A stretch of 64,000 nucleotides of DNA, taken from the NCBI RefSeq assembly GCF_020005165.1, contig NZ_JAHCLT010000003.1, forward strand, positions 1-64,000, given 5' to 3'. Within the stretch, counting starts at the first letter, position 1. Each line of letters starts with the position of its first letter. Positions 31,798-39,393 of the stretch are shown in pieces. The position numbers and the translations under genes are program-made. Under the pieces are notes generated by a model, which saw only the letters and a list, made by a program, of their open reading frames with translations, was not told where the DNA came from and searched no databases. This stretch comes from Kangiella taiwanensis. GTDB lineage: Bacteria > Pseudomonadota > Gammaproteobacteria > Enterobacterales > Kangiellaceae.

Positions 31798-33015
31798 TTA
31801 AAGTGCATTGAATTGATTGCTTAACGCATGACGATCAAGTTTAGTCGCCAAAATATCATGCATTGGATAGCTGCCCAGTACCGTTACTTCTGAAGCCAAG
31901 TGCTTAAGTTCGCTGATGGCCTTTTCAATAATCAGATCGGAAGCATTACCTTCAAAATCAATATAGAACAGTTCCTGCCATGGTTTCGTTGGGATAGGGC
32001 GAGACTCAAGTTTAGTCATATTGATACCGTGATTTTTAAATACCTGCAAACAATCGAGAAGGGCGCCCGGCTTTTGTGGTGTTTGCAACGTTATAGTGGT
32101 TTTCGCCGGAATGGCGCTAGGCACATCAATATCTTTTTTAGCAACAAATAGGAACCGAGTGTAATTTTCTTGGTAGTTATTGATACCGTAGCTGAGTACT
32201 TCGAGTCCTGAGTTTTCTGCTGCTTGTTCGCTAGCGATAGCTGCAATGCTTGGATTTTGGTATTCAGCAACGAGCTTTAGCGCAGAGCTGGTGCTACTAC
32301 GAAAGTGACTATTAATTGTGGGGTGCTGGTTAAAGAAGCTTTTACACTGAGCGATAGCTTGTGGGTGTGAGTACACATCTTTTATATCACTGATGGTTGC
32401 GCCTTTGGTCGCTACAAGACAATGTTTGACCTTGAGCTTTTCTTCTCCAACGATTTTAAGCTGATACTGTAGTAGCAGATCATAAACTTCTGTGATGTTG
32501 CCTGCCGTGGTATTTTCGATAGGGACGATACCCAAGTCAGCATCTCCAGATTCGATTGCCTTGAAAATAGATAGGAAGCTTGGGCAATGCTCAGGATTAA
32601 ACCGACGTTTCTTGGTAGAGAAGTGCTGTTGGGCTGCAATATGGCTATAGGAATCTGGCTCACCAAGCACAGCCAATTTTAAGGGGGCTAAATCCTCAGG
32701 GTTAGTGTTTTCTAAGAAAAAATCATACTGGCTACGAACAGAGTCCTCGATAATATTATGAAATAAGCTAAGGGTGACACAGGGATCGATACCAAGATCT
32801 TTACCTTTCGCAGTTAAGTTGCTCAGTAGGTTTTTTTCCTGGGCTTGATCTCTTACTTTTCGATTCGCTGCCAGTTTGTTGGCGGCGACGGCTAGACTGA
32901 GTTTACGGCGCTCAGCAAAGACTTTTAGCAACTCTTCGTCAAGTCGGCCTATTGACTGACGAAGGTTATCCAGTCCTTGTGCGCCTTCTGTAGCTATAGT
33001 GTGTTGTTCAATCAT
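31798..33015 (-). CDS. pheA: bifunctional chorismate mutase / prephenate dehydratase
   Basis: A 405-residue P-protein that makes phenylpyruvate from chorismate. The chorismate mutase domain covers about residues 10-95 (LDNLRQSIGRLDEELLKVFAERRKL). The prephenate dehydratase domain follows from ~110 and includes the ENYTRFLFV catalytic segment. A C-terminal ACT domain has GALLDCLQVF and the ESRP motif for phenylalanine feedback. The ATG at 33015 follows GGGATAG; a TTG 21 nt upstream is less likely. The gene is preceded by a leader peptide and terminator hairpin, giving attenuation control. Confidence 0.95.
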   Translation of the reverse strand: MIEQHTIATEGAQGLDNLRQSIGRLDEELLKVFAERRKLSLAVAANKLAANRKVRDQAQEKNLLSNLTAKGKDLGIDPCVTLSLFHNIIEDSVRSQYDFFLENTNPEDLAPLKLAVLGEPDSYSHIAAQQHFSTKKRRFNPEHCPSFLSIFKAIESGDADLGIVPIENTTAGNITEVYDLLLQYQLKIVGEEKLKVKHCLVATKGATISDIKDVYSHPQAIAQCKSFFNQHPTINSHFRSSTSSALKLVAEYQNPSIAAIASEQAAENSGLEVLSYGINNYQENYTRFLFVAKKDIDVPSAIPAKTTITLQTPQKPGALLDCLQVFKNHGINMTKLESRPIPTKPWQELFYIDFEGNASDLIIEKAISELKHLASEVTVLGSYPMHDILATKLDRHALSNQFNAL

Positions 33016-33050
33016 TGTTCTATCCCGTTGATTCAAAAATAATTTTAGGC

Positions 33051-33080
33051 AAAAAAAAACCTCCCAGTGGGGAGGTTTTT
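33051..33080 (-). terminator. pheA attenuator terminator
   Basis: Read on the minus strand: an A-run, ACCTCCCC, a short loop, GGGAGGT and nine T residues (stem 33055-33065 with 33070-33080). It lies between the leader peptide stop and the pheA start, so it must be bypassed for pheA expression. Confidence 0.88.
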
Positions 33081-33090
33081 GTGTTGTTCG

Positions 33091-33150
33091 TTTTACTTTT
33101 TTCTAGGCAAACACAGCTCCTCCCGGTGACTTTGGAGTAAAAAAGTAAAA
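33091..33150 (-). promoter_or_regulatory. pheA leader pause / antiterminator region
   Basis: TTTTACTTTTTT (33091-33102) is perfectly complementary to 33139-33150, which is the minus-strand run of Phe/Tyr codons. This gives a 12-bp pause hairpin. The GGGAGG near 33119-33127 could pair with the CCTCCC of the terminator's 5' arm as an antiterminator when the ribosome stalls on the Phe codons. The alternative pairing is inferred, not tested. Confidence 0.6.
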
Positions 33151-33177
33151 ATAATATTGCTGTGCTTGAATGTTCAT
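33103..33177 (-). CDS. pheL: pheA leader peptide
   Basis: A 24-residue open frame on the minus strand starting MNIQAQQ, with a run of consecutive aromatic codons (YYFYFF, residues 8-13) and ending GGAVFA. It is directly followed by a hairpin and T-run and then pheA. The layout matches the E. coli pheL attenuator (a Phe-rich peptide before pheA), though the sequence differs and tyrosines are mixed in. Scarce charged tRNA-Phe (or tRNA-Tyr) would stall the ribosome at the aromatic run and favour readthrough. Only a weak AGAGA lies before the ATG. Confidence 0.85.
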   Translation of the reverse strand: MNIQAQQYYFYFFTPKSPGGAVFA

Positions 33178-33184
33178 GTCTCTG

Positions 33185-33214
33185 ATAATAGCGTTATTGT
33201 TAAAAATAAGTCAA
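33185..33214 (-). promoter_or_regulatory. pheA operon promoter
   Basis: TTGACT (33214-33209) and TATTAT (33190-33185) are spaced by 18 bp on the minus strand. The predicted start falls at or within 1-2 nt of the leader ATG, so the leader would be translated leaderless unless another promoter exists upstream. Confidence 0.6.
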
Positions 33215-33334
33215 TGTCTATTTGGTTATATCAAACCTATGAACAGATGCCAACATCTAGGTGCTGTAAAAGTGTTTTGAATAACTGTATCCTAACGACA
33301 TCTGATGACATCAATCAAATCCTAGAGTGGATAC

Positions 33335-33814
33335 ATGATAATCTTTTACTACGTAGCATCTTTAATAACACTTGTTCTCATCATATATGCAGGTTATTTA
33401 CTATTAAAGCTGAGAAAGCAGAAAGCCCAACAAAAAATTGCACATGCGGCGTTAGCTAAGAAACGGCAGGACCAGATGATTTCGGTCGTTGAGAGTATTG
33501 TGGATATATCAAAAGCCATGCAGCAAGAACAGTGCCCAACTATTGAAGGATGTGTTCGTTTAAAAGTTTTGATTGATCAGTTGCGTTTAAGCGAAGAAGA
33601 AAGGAAACCATTCGAGGTTTATTACACTGTTTACGATAAAACCGCTCATATCCCGACTCATCAAGCTTGGACTGATTTAGAGAAGCGACAGCAAATGAAG
33701 TTCACTAGAGATATGATGCTGATCGAGCAGGAGTATCAGGCCGAAATAAAGGCTGTTGTTGATAATACAGTTGAGCACTTTAAGGCTAAGTCTGAGCTAC
33801 TTAAGTCTCAGTAA
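33335..33814 (+). CDS. DUF2489 domain-containing membrane protein
   Basis: A 159-residue protein with one N-terminal membrane span (about 3-25) and a cytoplasmic helical part rich in K, Q and E. The segment QEQCPTIEGCVRLKVLIDQL, with two cysteines, is the conserved part of the DUF2489 family. Function is unknown. It lies just downstream of the divergent pheA leader and immediately before a tRNA gene on the other strand. No ribosome site better than TGG/GAT is visible before the ATG. Confidence 0.75.
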   Translation: MIIFYYVASLITLVLIIYAGYLLLKLRKQKAQQKIAHAALAKKRQDQMISVVESIVDISKAMQQEQCPTIEGCVRLKVLIDQLRLSEEERKPFEVYYTVYDKTAHIPTHQAWTDLEKRQQMKFTRDMMLIEQEYQAEIKAVVDNTVEHFKAKSELLKSQ

Positions 33815-33815
33815 A

Positions 33816-33892
33816 TGGCGCACCCGGCAGGAGTCGAACCTGCGGCCTTCGCCTCCGGAGGGCGACGCTCTATCCAACTGAGCTACGGGTGC
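33816..33892 (-). tRNA. tRNA-Arg (CCG anticodon)
   Basis: A 77-nt cloverleaf on the minus strand. The acceptor stem pairs GCACCCG with CGGGTGC, the D-arm AGCTCAGTTGGATAGAGC and T-loop GTTCGACTC are present, the anticodon loop reads CTCCGGA, and CCA is encoded. It decodes CGG. Confidence 0.96.
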
Positions 33893-34114
33893 ATATTTTT
33901 TTCAGTGTTCACCAGTAAGTTCACTCATAACCGATGATCCTTGTTGGAGCTTCGCTCCAAACCCAACTGTACCCTTGCTTTCTTCGAAAGCGGGGCCAGC
34001 TACGGGTGCATATTATATTCAGTGCTCACCAGTAAGTTCACTCTTAACCGATGAACCTTGTTGGAGCTTCGCTCCAAATCCAACTGTACCCTTGCTTTCT
34101 TTGAAAGCGGGGCA
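33881..34114. repeat. two tandem ~117-bp repeats including the tRNA-Arg 5' end
   Basis: Unit one (33881-33997) starts with AGCTACGGGTGCATAT, the first 12 nt of the tRNA plus flank. Unit two (33998-34114) repeats this with about 90% identity by eye. Each unit carries two hairpins: TTGGAGC-TTC-GCTCCAA and GCTTTC-TTC/TTT-GAAAGC. A third degenerate tRNA-like piece (AACTACGGATGACCAAC) follows near 34120. All lie upstream of the tRNA in its transcription direction. Confidence 0.85.
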
Positions 34115-34178
34115 GACCCAACTACGGATGACCAACTAAGTCGGCGGTATTCTGACAAGTCTTGGTTTTTTAATCAAG

Positions 34179-34853
34179 TTAAAAAGCGCAAGGCGCTTGA
34201 GCTGTAACAAGCTTTCCTGTCTTTGGATCTTTGATTGTAAGCGACTCGGCGTGTAATAAGAGTCGAGAGGCTTTGTGTTCTGAGCCGTTTTTGGAGTATA
34301 AATTACAGCCTAAAATAGGGTGGCCGAGCTCTAAGCAGTGTAGTCTGAGTTGGTGGCTGCGCCCAGTGACTGGTGTTAGCTTCAGTCGCGTTCGCTTGTT
34401 GCTGGTATCTCTGTCAAGGACATGCCACTCGGTGATCGCTTTTTTACCGTCTTCAAAGTCAATTTTTTGTTTTGGGCGATTTGGCCAGTCTGCAATCATA
34501 GGTAAGTCGATAACGCCATTATCGTCTTCTACGATACCGTCTACCACGGCAATGTAATGTTTATGTGTTTCACGGTGTTCGAATTGTCGGCTGATTTCTC
34601 GGTGAGCCATTTTGCTTAGCGCGATAATCATGATGCCTGATGTGGCCATATCCAAGCGGTGGACGACAGTGGCAGTTTGCGATTTTGGATGTTGCTGTAA
34701 GCGTGTGATGAGACAGTCTTTATTTTCTTCATGACGACCTGGGATGGTTAATAATCCAGCAGGCTTCGCCACAAACAAGAAATGCTTGTTTGGTTTTATA
34801 ATTCTGACTGGTGCAGGACAGAATGGGACAACGTGGTAATCTTTGTGGCTCAT
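34179..34853 (-). CDS. RluA-family pseudouridine synthase
   Basis: A 224-residue pseudouridine synthase of the RluA family without an S4 domain. The catalytic motif VVHRLDMATSG carries the nucleophilic aspartate; KPAGLLTIPGR before it and VTGRSHQLRLHC after it are also typical. The target may be tRNA U32 and 23S rRNA U746 (RluA) or tRNA U65 (TruC); the sequence alone does not decide. I use the ATG at 34853, 5 nt after cmoB; an upstream in-frame TTG would overlap cmoB. Confidence 0.9.
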   Translation of the reverse strand: MSHKDYHVVPFCPAPVRIIKPNKHFLFVAKPAGLLTIPGRHEENKDCLITRLQQHPKSQTATVVHRLDMATSGIMIIALSKMAHREISRQFEHRETHKHYIAVVDGIVEDDNGVIDLPMIADWPNRPKQKIDFEDGKKAITEWHVLDRDTSNKRTRLKLTPVTGRSHQLRLHCLELGHPILGCNLYSKNGSEHKASRLLLHAESLTIKDPKTGKLVTAQAPCAF

Positions 34854-34857
34854 CGTG

Positions 34858-35853
34858 TTATGTCTTGTTTTTGTGGAGCGGTTTCTGCGCAATCATGAAG
34901 GCGCGTTTAGGCGCTGGGTAGCCTTCAATGGTTAGGCTTTTATCCTGAGGATCTAAGTAATCTTCTAAAGATTGAAAGGTCATCCAGTCGGTTGCTCTTT
35001 GTTCTTCGGTGCTGGTTGTAGATACATTTGCGATTTGCACATCTTCTAATCCACACTTGCGCATCCAGTTTTTCAGCATGCCCGTTGTTGGTAAGAACCA
35101 AACGTTATTCATTTGTGCGTAACGATCTTTAGGAATAAGGCACTGATCATCATCGCCATCAATCACCAGGGTTTCTAACACCAGCTCTCCGCCAGGTTTT
35201 AGTAAATTCCTAAGGTGAATAATATGATCAATAGGAGAACGACGGTGGTAAAGAACGCCCATCGAAAAAATAGTGTCAAAACCCTGTTTACCCATATTCT
35301 GAGGCAGATATTCAAGCCCGACGGGTAGATAGTGTACGGGATAGTCTGATAAATATTTTTGCATGATAGCAAATTGCATTAAAAATAATTGCGAGGGGTC
35401 GATACCTAACACTAACTTAGGGTTTTGAGCGGCCATGCGCCAACAGTGATAACCATTGCCACAACCTACATCAAGAACAATTCGGTCTTCCAATGGGCTG
35501 ATATGATTTTTTATACGGTCCCACTTCCAGTCTGAACGCCACTCTGTATCAATATGTTGACCAAACAGATGATAGGGCCCTTTACGCCAAGGGTGAAACT
35601 GTTTTAATAGTTGCTCTAATTTGGAAAACTCACCATCGCTAAGTTGGCCCCGACTGCCGATTGATACCTTATCAGTGATATTAATCTCATCGGGTGTAAT
35701 CTCTGGCAAATCTTTCAGTAGTTGGACCCATTGAGAAATATTACCGTGGGTGTAGTCGGCCATACGTTTATGCACAGCATCTTTAAATTGCTCAACCCAA
35801 GGATGTAGTCGAGTATTATTTAAAGCATTGTAAGTATCGTTGAAACTAAACAT
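34858..35853 (-). CDS. cmoB: tRNA U34 carboxymethyltransferase CmoB
   Basis: A 331-residue methyltransferase-fold enzyme that transfers the carboxymethyl group of carboxy-SAM to 5-hydroxyuridine-34, giving cmo5U in tRNAs that read all four codons of a box. The SAM-binding loop is VLDVGCGNGYHCWRM (about 125-139), and SMGVLYHRRSPIDH is another family segment. It follows cmoA by 11 nt and precedes the pseudouridine synthase by 4 nt, making a three-gene RNA-modification operon. Confidence 0.96.
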   Translation of the reverse strand: MFSFNDTYNALNNTRLHPWVEQFKDAVHKRMADYTHGNISQWVQLLKDLPEITPDEINITDKVSIGSRGQLSDGEFSKLEQLLKQFHPWRKGPYHLFGQHIDTEWRSDWKWDRIKNHISPLEDRIVLDVGCGNGYHCWRMAAQNPKLVLGIDPSQLFLMQFAIMQKYLSDYPVHYLPVGLEYLPQNMGKQGFDTIFSMGVLYHRRSPIDHIIHLRNLLKPGGELVLETLVIDGDDDQCLIPKDRYAQMNNVWFLPTTGMLKNWMRKCGLEDVQIANVSTTSTEEQRATDWMTFQSLEDYLDPQDKSLTIEGYPAPKRAFMIAQKPLHKNKT

Positions 35854-35864
35854 AGTAAATCTGC

Positions 35865-36593
35865 TTATTTAACGGCGATGAATGATGCGAAATTGTAGTG
35901 TTGGAACCAAGTGTCGAACTGAGTAAAGCCAGCCTCTTTAAAACGCTGATAATGTTGCTCACGGGTATCAGGTATCAACACGTTTTCTAACGCCGCACGT
36001 TTTTGTGCGATTTCCATGTCGCTGTATCCATTGAGTTTTTTAAAGTCATGATGCACATCAATGATATTTGCGTCGAGTTGCTCCGAACCCATGGTTAGCT
36101 TTTCAGACAGCACTAATGCGCCGCCAGTATTGAGACCTTGGTAGATTTTATTGATCAGCTGCTGCCGCTGGCCTCTTGGTAGAAACTGTAAAGTAAAGTT
36201 AAGGACCACAAAGCTGGCGTTTTCAAATTCGATATCATTAATATCAGCCTCAATAACATCTACTGGCATATCAAAGTTATAACCTGACTGAATCAAGCGG
36301 CACCGCTCAATCATAGCTGAGGAGTTATCTATTGCTAATACCGTGCAACTCTCCTTATTCACAGCCTGTCTGATCGATAAGGTTGCAGCGCCTAAAGAGC
36401 AGCCTAAGTCATAAACATTGCTGGTAGGCTGGACATATTTCTTTGCTAATTGGCCAATACCATCAATGATTGCCGTATAACCTGGAACTGAACGCTTGAT
36501 CATGTCAGGAAAGACTTCGACAACTTTTTGGTCAAAGCTAAAGGATTCAACTTGTTCAAGTTGATTGGCGTAAATATTATCCTTTTTGCTCAT
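35865..36593 (-). CDS. cmoA: carboxy-S-adenosyl-L-methionine synthase CmoA
   Basis: A 242-residue enzyme that makes carboxy-SAM from SAM and prephenate, the donor for CmoB. The motif VYDLGCSLGAATLSIRQ (about 59-75) is the cofactor loop, and VVLNFTLQFLPRGQRQ is typical of CmoA. Its use of prephenate ties this operon chemically to the aromatic genes nearby (pheA and aroQ), although co-regulation is not shown. Confidence 0.96.
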   Translation of the reverse strand: MSKKDNIYANQLEQVESFSFDQKVVEVFPDMIKRSVPGYTAIIDGIGQLAKKYVQPTSNVYDLGCSLGAATLSIRQAVNKESCTVLAIDNSSAMIERCRLIQSGYNFDMPVDVIEADINDIEFENASFVVLNFTLQFLPRGQRQQLINKIYQGLNTGGALVLSEKLTMGSEQLDANIIDVHHDFKKLNGYSDMEIAQKRAALENVLIPDTREQHYQRFKEAGFTQFDTWFQHYNFASFIAVK

Positions 36594-36688
36594 AGGCTTG
36601 TCTTGCTCTGTAGTTGGTTTAACACGATGGGCGTAATTCTACTATAATAAGAATAGGTTACCATGATTTATTCAGCAGAAGGGTGGAT

Positions 36689-36952
36689 ATGACGTCGCTT
36701 GAAACGATTAGAGGGAGTATTGATGAGGTTGATGAGGCGCTCGTGCAGCTGATAGAAAAGAGGGCAGAGCTTGTTCAATCCTTAATGTCTTTAAAGCAAG
36801 AGCAGGGCTTGTCTGCCCGCATTCCCGAAAGAGAAGAGGCCATTATCATTGCACTTCATCAGCGTCATGGTAATCATTTTACACGGCAGGAGTTGGAGGC
36901 GATCTATCGTCCAATATTTGATGCGTGTGTAAGGATGCAGCTAAAAAAGTGA
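36689..36952 (+). CDS. chorismate mutase, monofunctional AroQ type
   Basis: An 87-residue all-helical chorismate mutase that converts chorismate to prephenate. It shows IRGSIDEVDEALVQLIEKRAEL in helix 1 (with the conserved Arg and Asp-Glu) and the PEREEAII segment. AAGGG at 36679-36683 is well spaced for the ATG at 36689; a GTG two codons upstream is the alternative. It is a second copy of the activity already present in PheA. It is divergent from cmoA, whose substrate is prephenate. Confidence 0.88.
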   Translation: MTSLETIRGSIDEVDEALVQLIEKRAELVQSLMSLKQEQGLSARIPEREEAIIIALHQRHGNHFTRQELEAIYRPIFDACVRMQLKK

Positions 36953-36970
36953 TAGGCCGTTAGTCAGATA

Positions 36971-37089
36971 TAAAAAAGCCCCCAAAAAGGGGGCTAAATA
37001 GTGCGTCTCAAAATGAGAAGGAGATATTTTGAGATGCGAACACACAGTTAGGGGGTAGTTAACCGTCGTGTTCAGGGTGTACTGTAATT
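36971..37089 (-). ncRNA. candidate small RNA with two C-rich loops
   Basis: Read on the minus strand: stem-loop 1 (37073-37038, arms GAACAC / GTGTTC with inner GGTTA / TAACT and loop ACTACCCCC); stem-loop 2 (37034-37006, perfect arms TCTCAAAAT / ATTTTGAGA, loop ATCTCCTTCTC); then a GC-rich hairpin with a T-run (36995-36972). The loop CTCCTT is complementary to a Shine-Dalgarno sequence. No minus-strand gene uses this terminator. A promoter-like TTACAA (37123-37118), 16 bp, TAGATT (37101-37096) lies upstream. I know no named family that matches. Confidence 0.5.
36972..36995 (-). terminator. minus-strand intrinsic terminator (sRNA candidate)
   Basis: AGCCCCC / GGGGGCT stem (36977-36983 with 36989-36995). 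Six A residues lie on its left, so the T-run is on the minus strand; the plus strand has no T tract after it. Confidence 0.8.
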
Positions 37090-37103
37090 CACGCAAATCT
37101 ATT

Positions 37104-37143
37104 TTGCCATATGGCAATTGTAACAGTTTGTAACATTGTAAAC
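37104..37143. promoter_or_regulatory. palindrome and helically phased direct repeats
   Basis: Perfect palindrome TTGCCATATGGCAA (37104-37117), then TTGTAACA at 37118 and again at 37128 (10 bp apart) and TTGTAAAC at 37136. It overlaps the predicted sRNA promoter and lies upstream of the S9 peptidase, so it could serve either. Confidence 0.5.
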
Positions 37144-37233
37144 CCATAAAAGTTCATCTAAGTCTCAAACCCAACTAGACCTGTTTCACATTTTTTACTA
37201 TGCTAACTTAAATCCAAAAAGCAGAGTAATTGT

Positions 37234-39303
37234 ATGAAAAAAATACTATTTTTCATGGGGTTGTCTTTGTTCGGCGCTATGGGCTCAATGCCAAGCCAAG
37301 CTGCTGAAAACAAAGGCTTAACGTTAGAAGATATCGCTAAAATTGAGTCTGTTGGCTCAGCGAAAGTGTCACCAGACGGCCAATGGGTTGCTTATACCAA
37401 GAGCAATAAGCGCAAGCCGTATATCGACGATGACGGCACAGCTTGGTCAGAATTGTATGTGAAACCAATTGGTGCTGAAGCTAAGCCTTTTATTACTGGT
37501 AAAGTCAATATAGGCTCCATTCGATGGTCAAAAGACAGCAAGCATATTTATTACATAGCAATGCGCAATGACGACACATTCGCCGGTGTTTACAGCATTC
37601 CTGTAGATGGTGGTGAGTCGCAAAAAGTTGTTAGCACTAATAATAATATCCTAAGTTACAGTCTGAATAGTGCTGGTGATAAGTTAGTATTTATCGCTAA
37701 AGAAGGCGCTCCAGAACATAAAGAAGCTTTAGTTCAAAAAGGCTTTCAAGCCAATGTCTACGAAGAAGACATCAAGAATGTTCAAGCATGGCTTTATGAC
37801 TTAAACGACGAGGAAGCCAAGCCACAGGCTATTGATATCGAAGGTAGCGTGATCAGCGCTAAATTCAGTCCGGTTAGCGATCAGCTTCTAGTGCAAGTAT
37901 CGCCAACGCCATTGATTGATGACATCTACATGAAGAAAACTCTTCAAGTCATTGATTTAGATGGTGATGTTGTTGCTAAGTTTAAAACTGAAGGCAAGCA
38001 AGGCAAAGCTGTTTGGTCAACCGATGGTGAGAACATCGCGTTTATCGGTGCGAATGATTATAACGACCCAACGGCTGGTGCTTTGTATATCGCGAACGTC
38101 GATGACGAAACCGTTTCTAAGCGTGTGACTAACGATAACAGCCATGTCATGGATGTTGAGTGGCACAATGATGACTTGATTTATATTGAGCACAAAGGCT
38201 TAGAAAGTCGTGTTGTCAAAGCTGCCGTTAAGCGTCGTATCGCTGCAATGCCTTTGGTTGATTATGGTAATGGCATTCAGCGTAGCCTTTCAGTAGCTGA
38301 CAATGGTGCTGTTTATGTTCTTGCGGATACAGCGAAGCATCCACGAGAGTTGTTTGCCGTTACTGGCGCAGGCATGCAGCGTCTAACCAACTCTAACCCT
38401 TGGTTAGACGATGTTGCATTAGCCAAGCAAGAAGGTTTCGAATATGAAGCGCGTGATGGGCTGAAAATTCAAGGCGTTCTTGTTTATCCGCTGAATTACA
38501 AAAAGGGCAAGCGCTACCCAATGATTGCGTTTATTCACGGTGGCCCAGAAGCTCATCGCTCAAATGGCTGGAATACGCGTTATGCCGATCCGATTCAAGC
38601 GGTTGCAGCCAAAGGCTACTTCGCCTTTATTCCAAACTACCGTGGTAGCACAGGACGTGGTGATGAATTTGCACGTTTAGACCAGCATGCTTACGCTGAT
38701 CCTGAGTTTACCGATATTCTTGATGGTAAATTGGCTCTAGTCGAAAAAGGTATGGTCGATAGTGGTAAAGTTGGTATCACCGGCGGCTCATATGGCGGTT
38801 ACGCTACAGCTTGGTCAGCAACAAAACTGTCTGAGCATTATGCTGCAGCGGTTATGTTTGTGGGTATTTCGAATCAGCTGTCTAAGTTCGGTACAACGGA
38901 CATTCCTAACGAAATGCACGCGGTACACGCTAGAGCTTGGCCTTGGGACGACTATCAGTGGATGCTCGAAACAAGTCCGATTTATCATGTGAAAAATGCT
39001 AGAACCCCTTTATTGATCATGCACGGTGACTCCGATACGCGTGTGCACCCATCACAATCGATGGAGTTGTACCGCTATGTGAAAACCCTAGGACAAGCTC
39101 CTGTGCGTTTGGTCTTGTATCCAGGTGAAGGTCACGGTAACCGTAAAGCTGCAGGACAGTATGATTATTCATTGCGTCTTGTGCGTTGGATGGATCACTA
39201 CTTGAAAGGTGATGGCGGCGAGCCACCAGCTTACGACCTAGAGCATGAGAAAACATTGGAAAAAATCAATTCAGATAAAAAGTCTGAAGAAAAAGACGAC
39301 TAA
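37234..39303 (+). CDS. exported S9 family peptidase (prolyl oligopeptidase type)
   Basis: A 689-residue serine peptidase with a signal peptide (1-23, cleavage near SQA). The N-terminal ~400 residues form a beta-propeller; the C-terminal ~250 form an alpha/beta-hydrolase. The nucleophile is Ser519 in GGSYGGY; Asp in HGDSDTRVH (near 602) and His in GEGHGNR (near 636) complete the triad. It is of the dipeptidyl-peptidase/acylaminoacyl-peptidase group and should trim oligopeptides in the periplasm, fitting growth on protein. A long-stem terminator follows. Confidence 0.94.
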   Translation: MKKILFFMGLSLFGAMGSMPSQAAENKGLTLEDIAKIESVGSAKVSPDGQWVAYTKSNKRKPYIDDDGTAWSELYVKPIGAEAKPFITGKVNIGSIRWSKDSKHIYYIAMRNDDTFAGVYSIPVDGGESQKVVSTNNNILSYSLNSAGDKLVFIAKEGAPEHKEALVQKGFQANVYEEDIKNVQAWLYDLNDEEAKPQAIDIEGSVISAKFSPVSDQLLVQVSPTPLIDDIYMKKTLQVIDLDGDVVAKFKTEGKQGKAVWSTDGENIAFIGANDYNDPTAGALYIANVDDETVSKRVTNDNSHVMDVEWHNDDLIYIEHKGLESRVVKAAVKRRIAAMPLVDYGNGIQRSLSVADNGAVYVLADTAKHPRELFAVTGAGMQRLTNSNPWLDDVALAKQEGFEYEARDGLKIQGVLVYPLNYKKGKRYPMIAFIHGGPEAHRSNGWNTRYADPIQAVAAKGYFAFIPNYRGSTGRGDEFARLDQHAYADPEFTDILDGKLALVEKGMVDSGKVGITGGSYGGYATAWSATKLSEHYAAAVMFVGISNQLSKFGTTDIPNEMHAVHARAWPWDDYQWMLETSPIYHVKNARTPLLIMHGDSDTRVHPSQSMELYRYVKTLGQAPVRLVLYPGEGHGNRKAAGQYDYSLRLVRWMDHYLKGDGGEPPAYDLEHEKTLEKINSDKKSEEKDD

Positions 39304-39325
39304 CGGCAACGGTAGTCTCTAAGTT

Positions 39326-39370
39326 AAGCCCTGCAATCTAGCCTACTGAGGTATGATTGTGGGGCTTTTT
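39326..39370 (+). terminator. intrinsic terminator of the S9 peptidase gene
   Basis: Thirteen paired bases (AAGCCCTGCAATC at 39326-39338 with 39355-39367, two G-T pairs), a 16-nt loop, then T residues. Confidence 0.75.
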
Positions 39371-39393
39371 CATTTCAGGGTTGATGGAGTCGT

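Noticed and set aside
33157-33459. Plus-strand frame of 100 codons across the pheA promoter
   Set aside because: It runs antisense to the pheA leader and overlaps the start of the DUF2489 gene in another frame; composition is not protein-like.
36941-37147. Minus-strand frame of 68 codons over the sRNA candidate
   Set aside because: No ribosome site, it overlaps the end of the chorismate mutase gene, and the structured RNA explains the region better.
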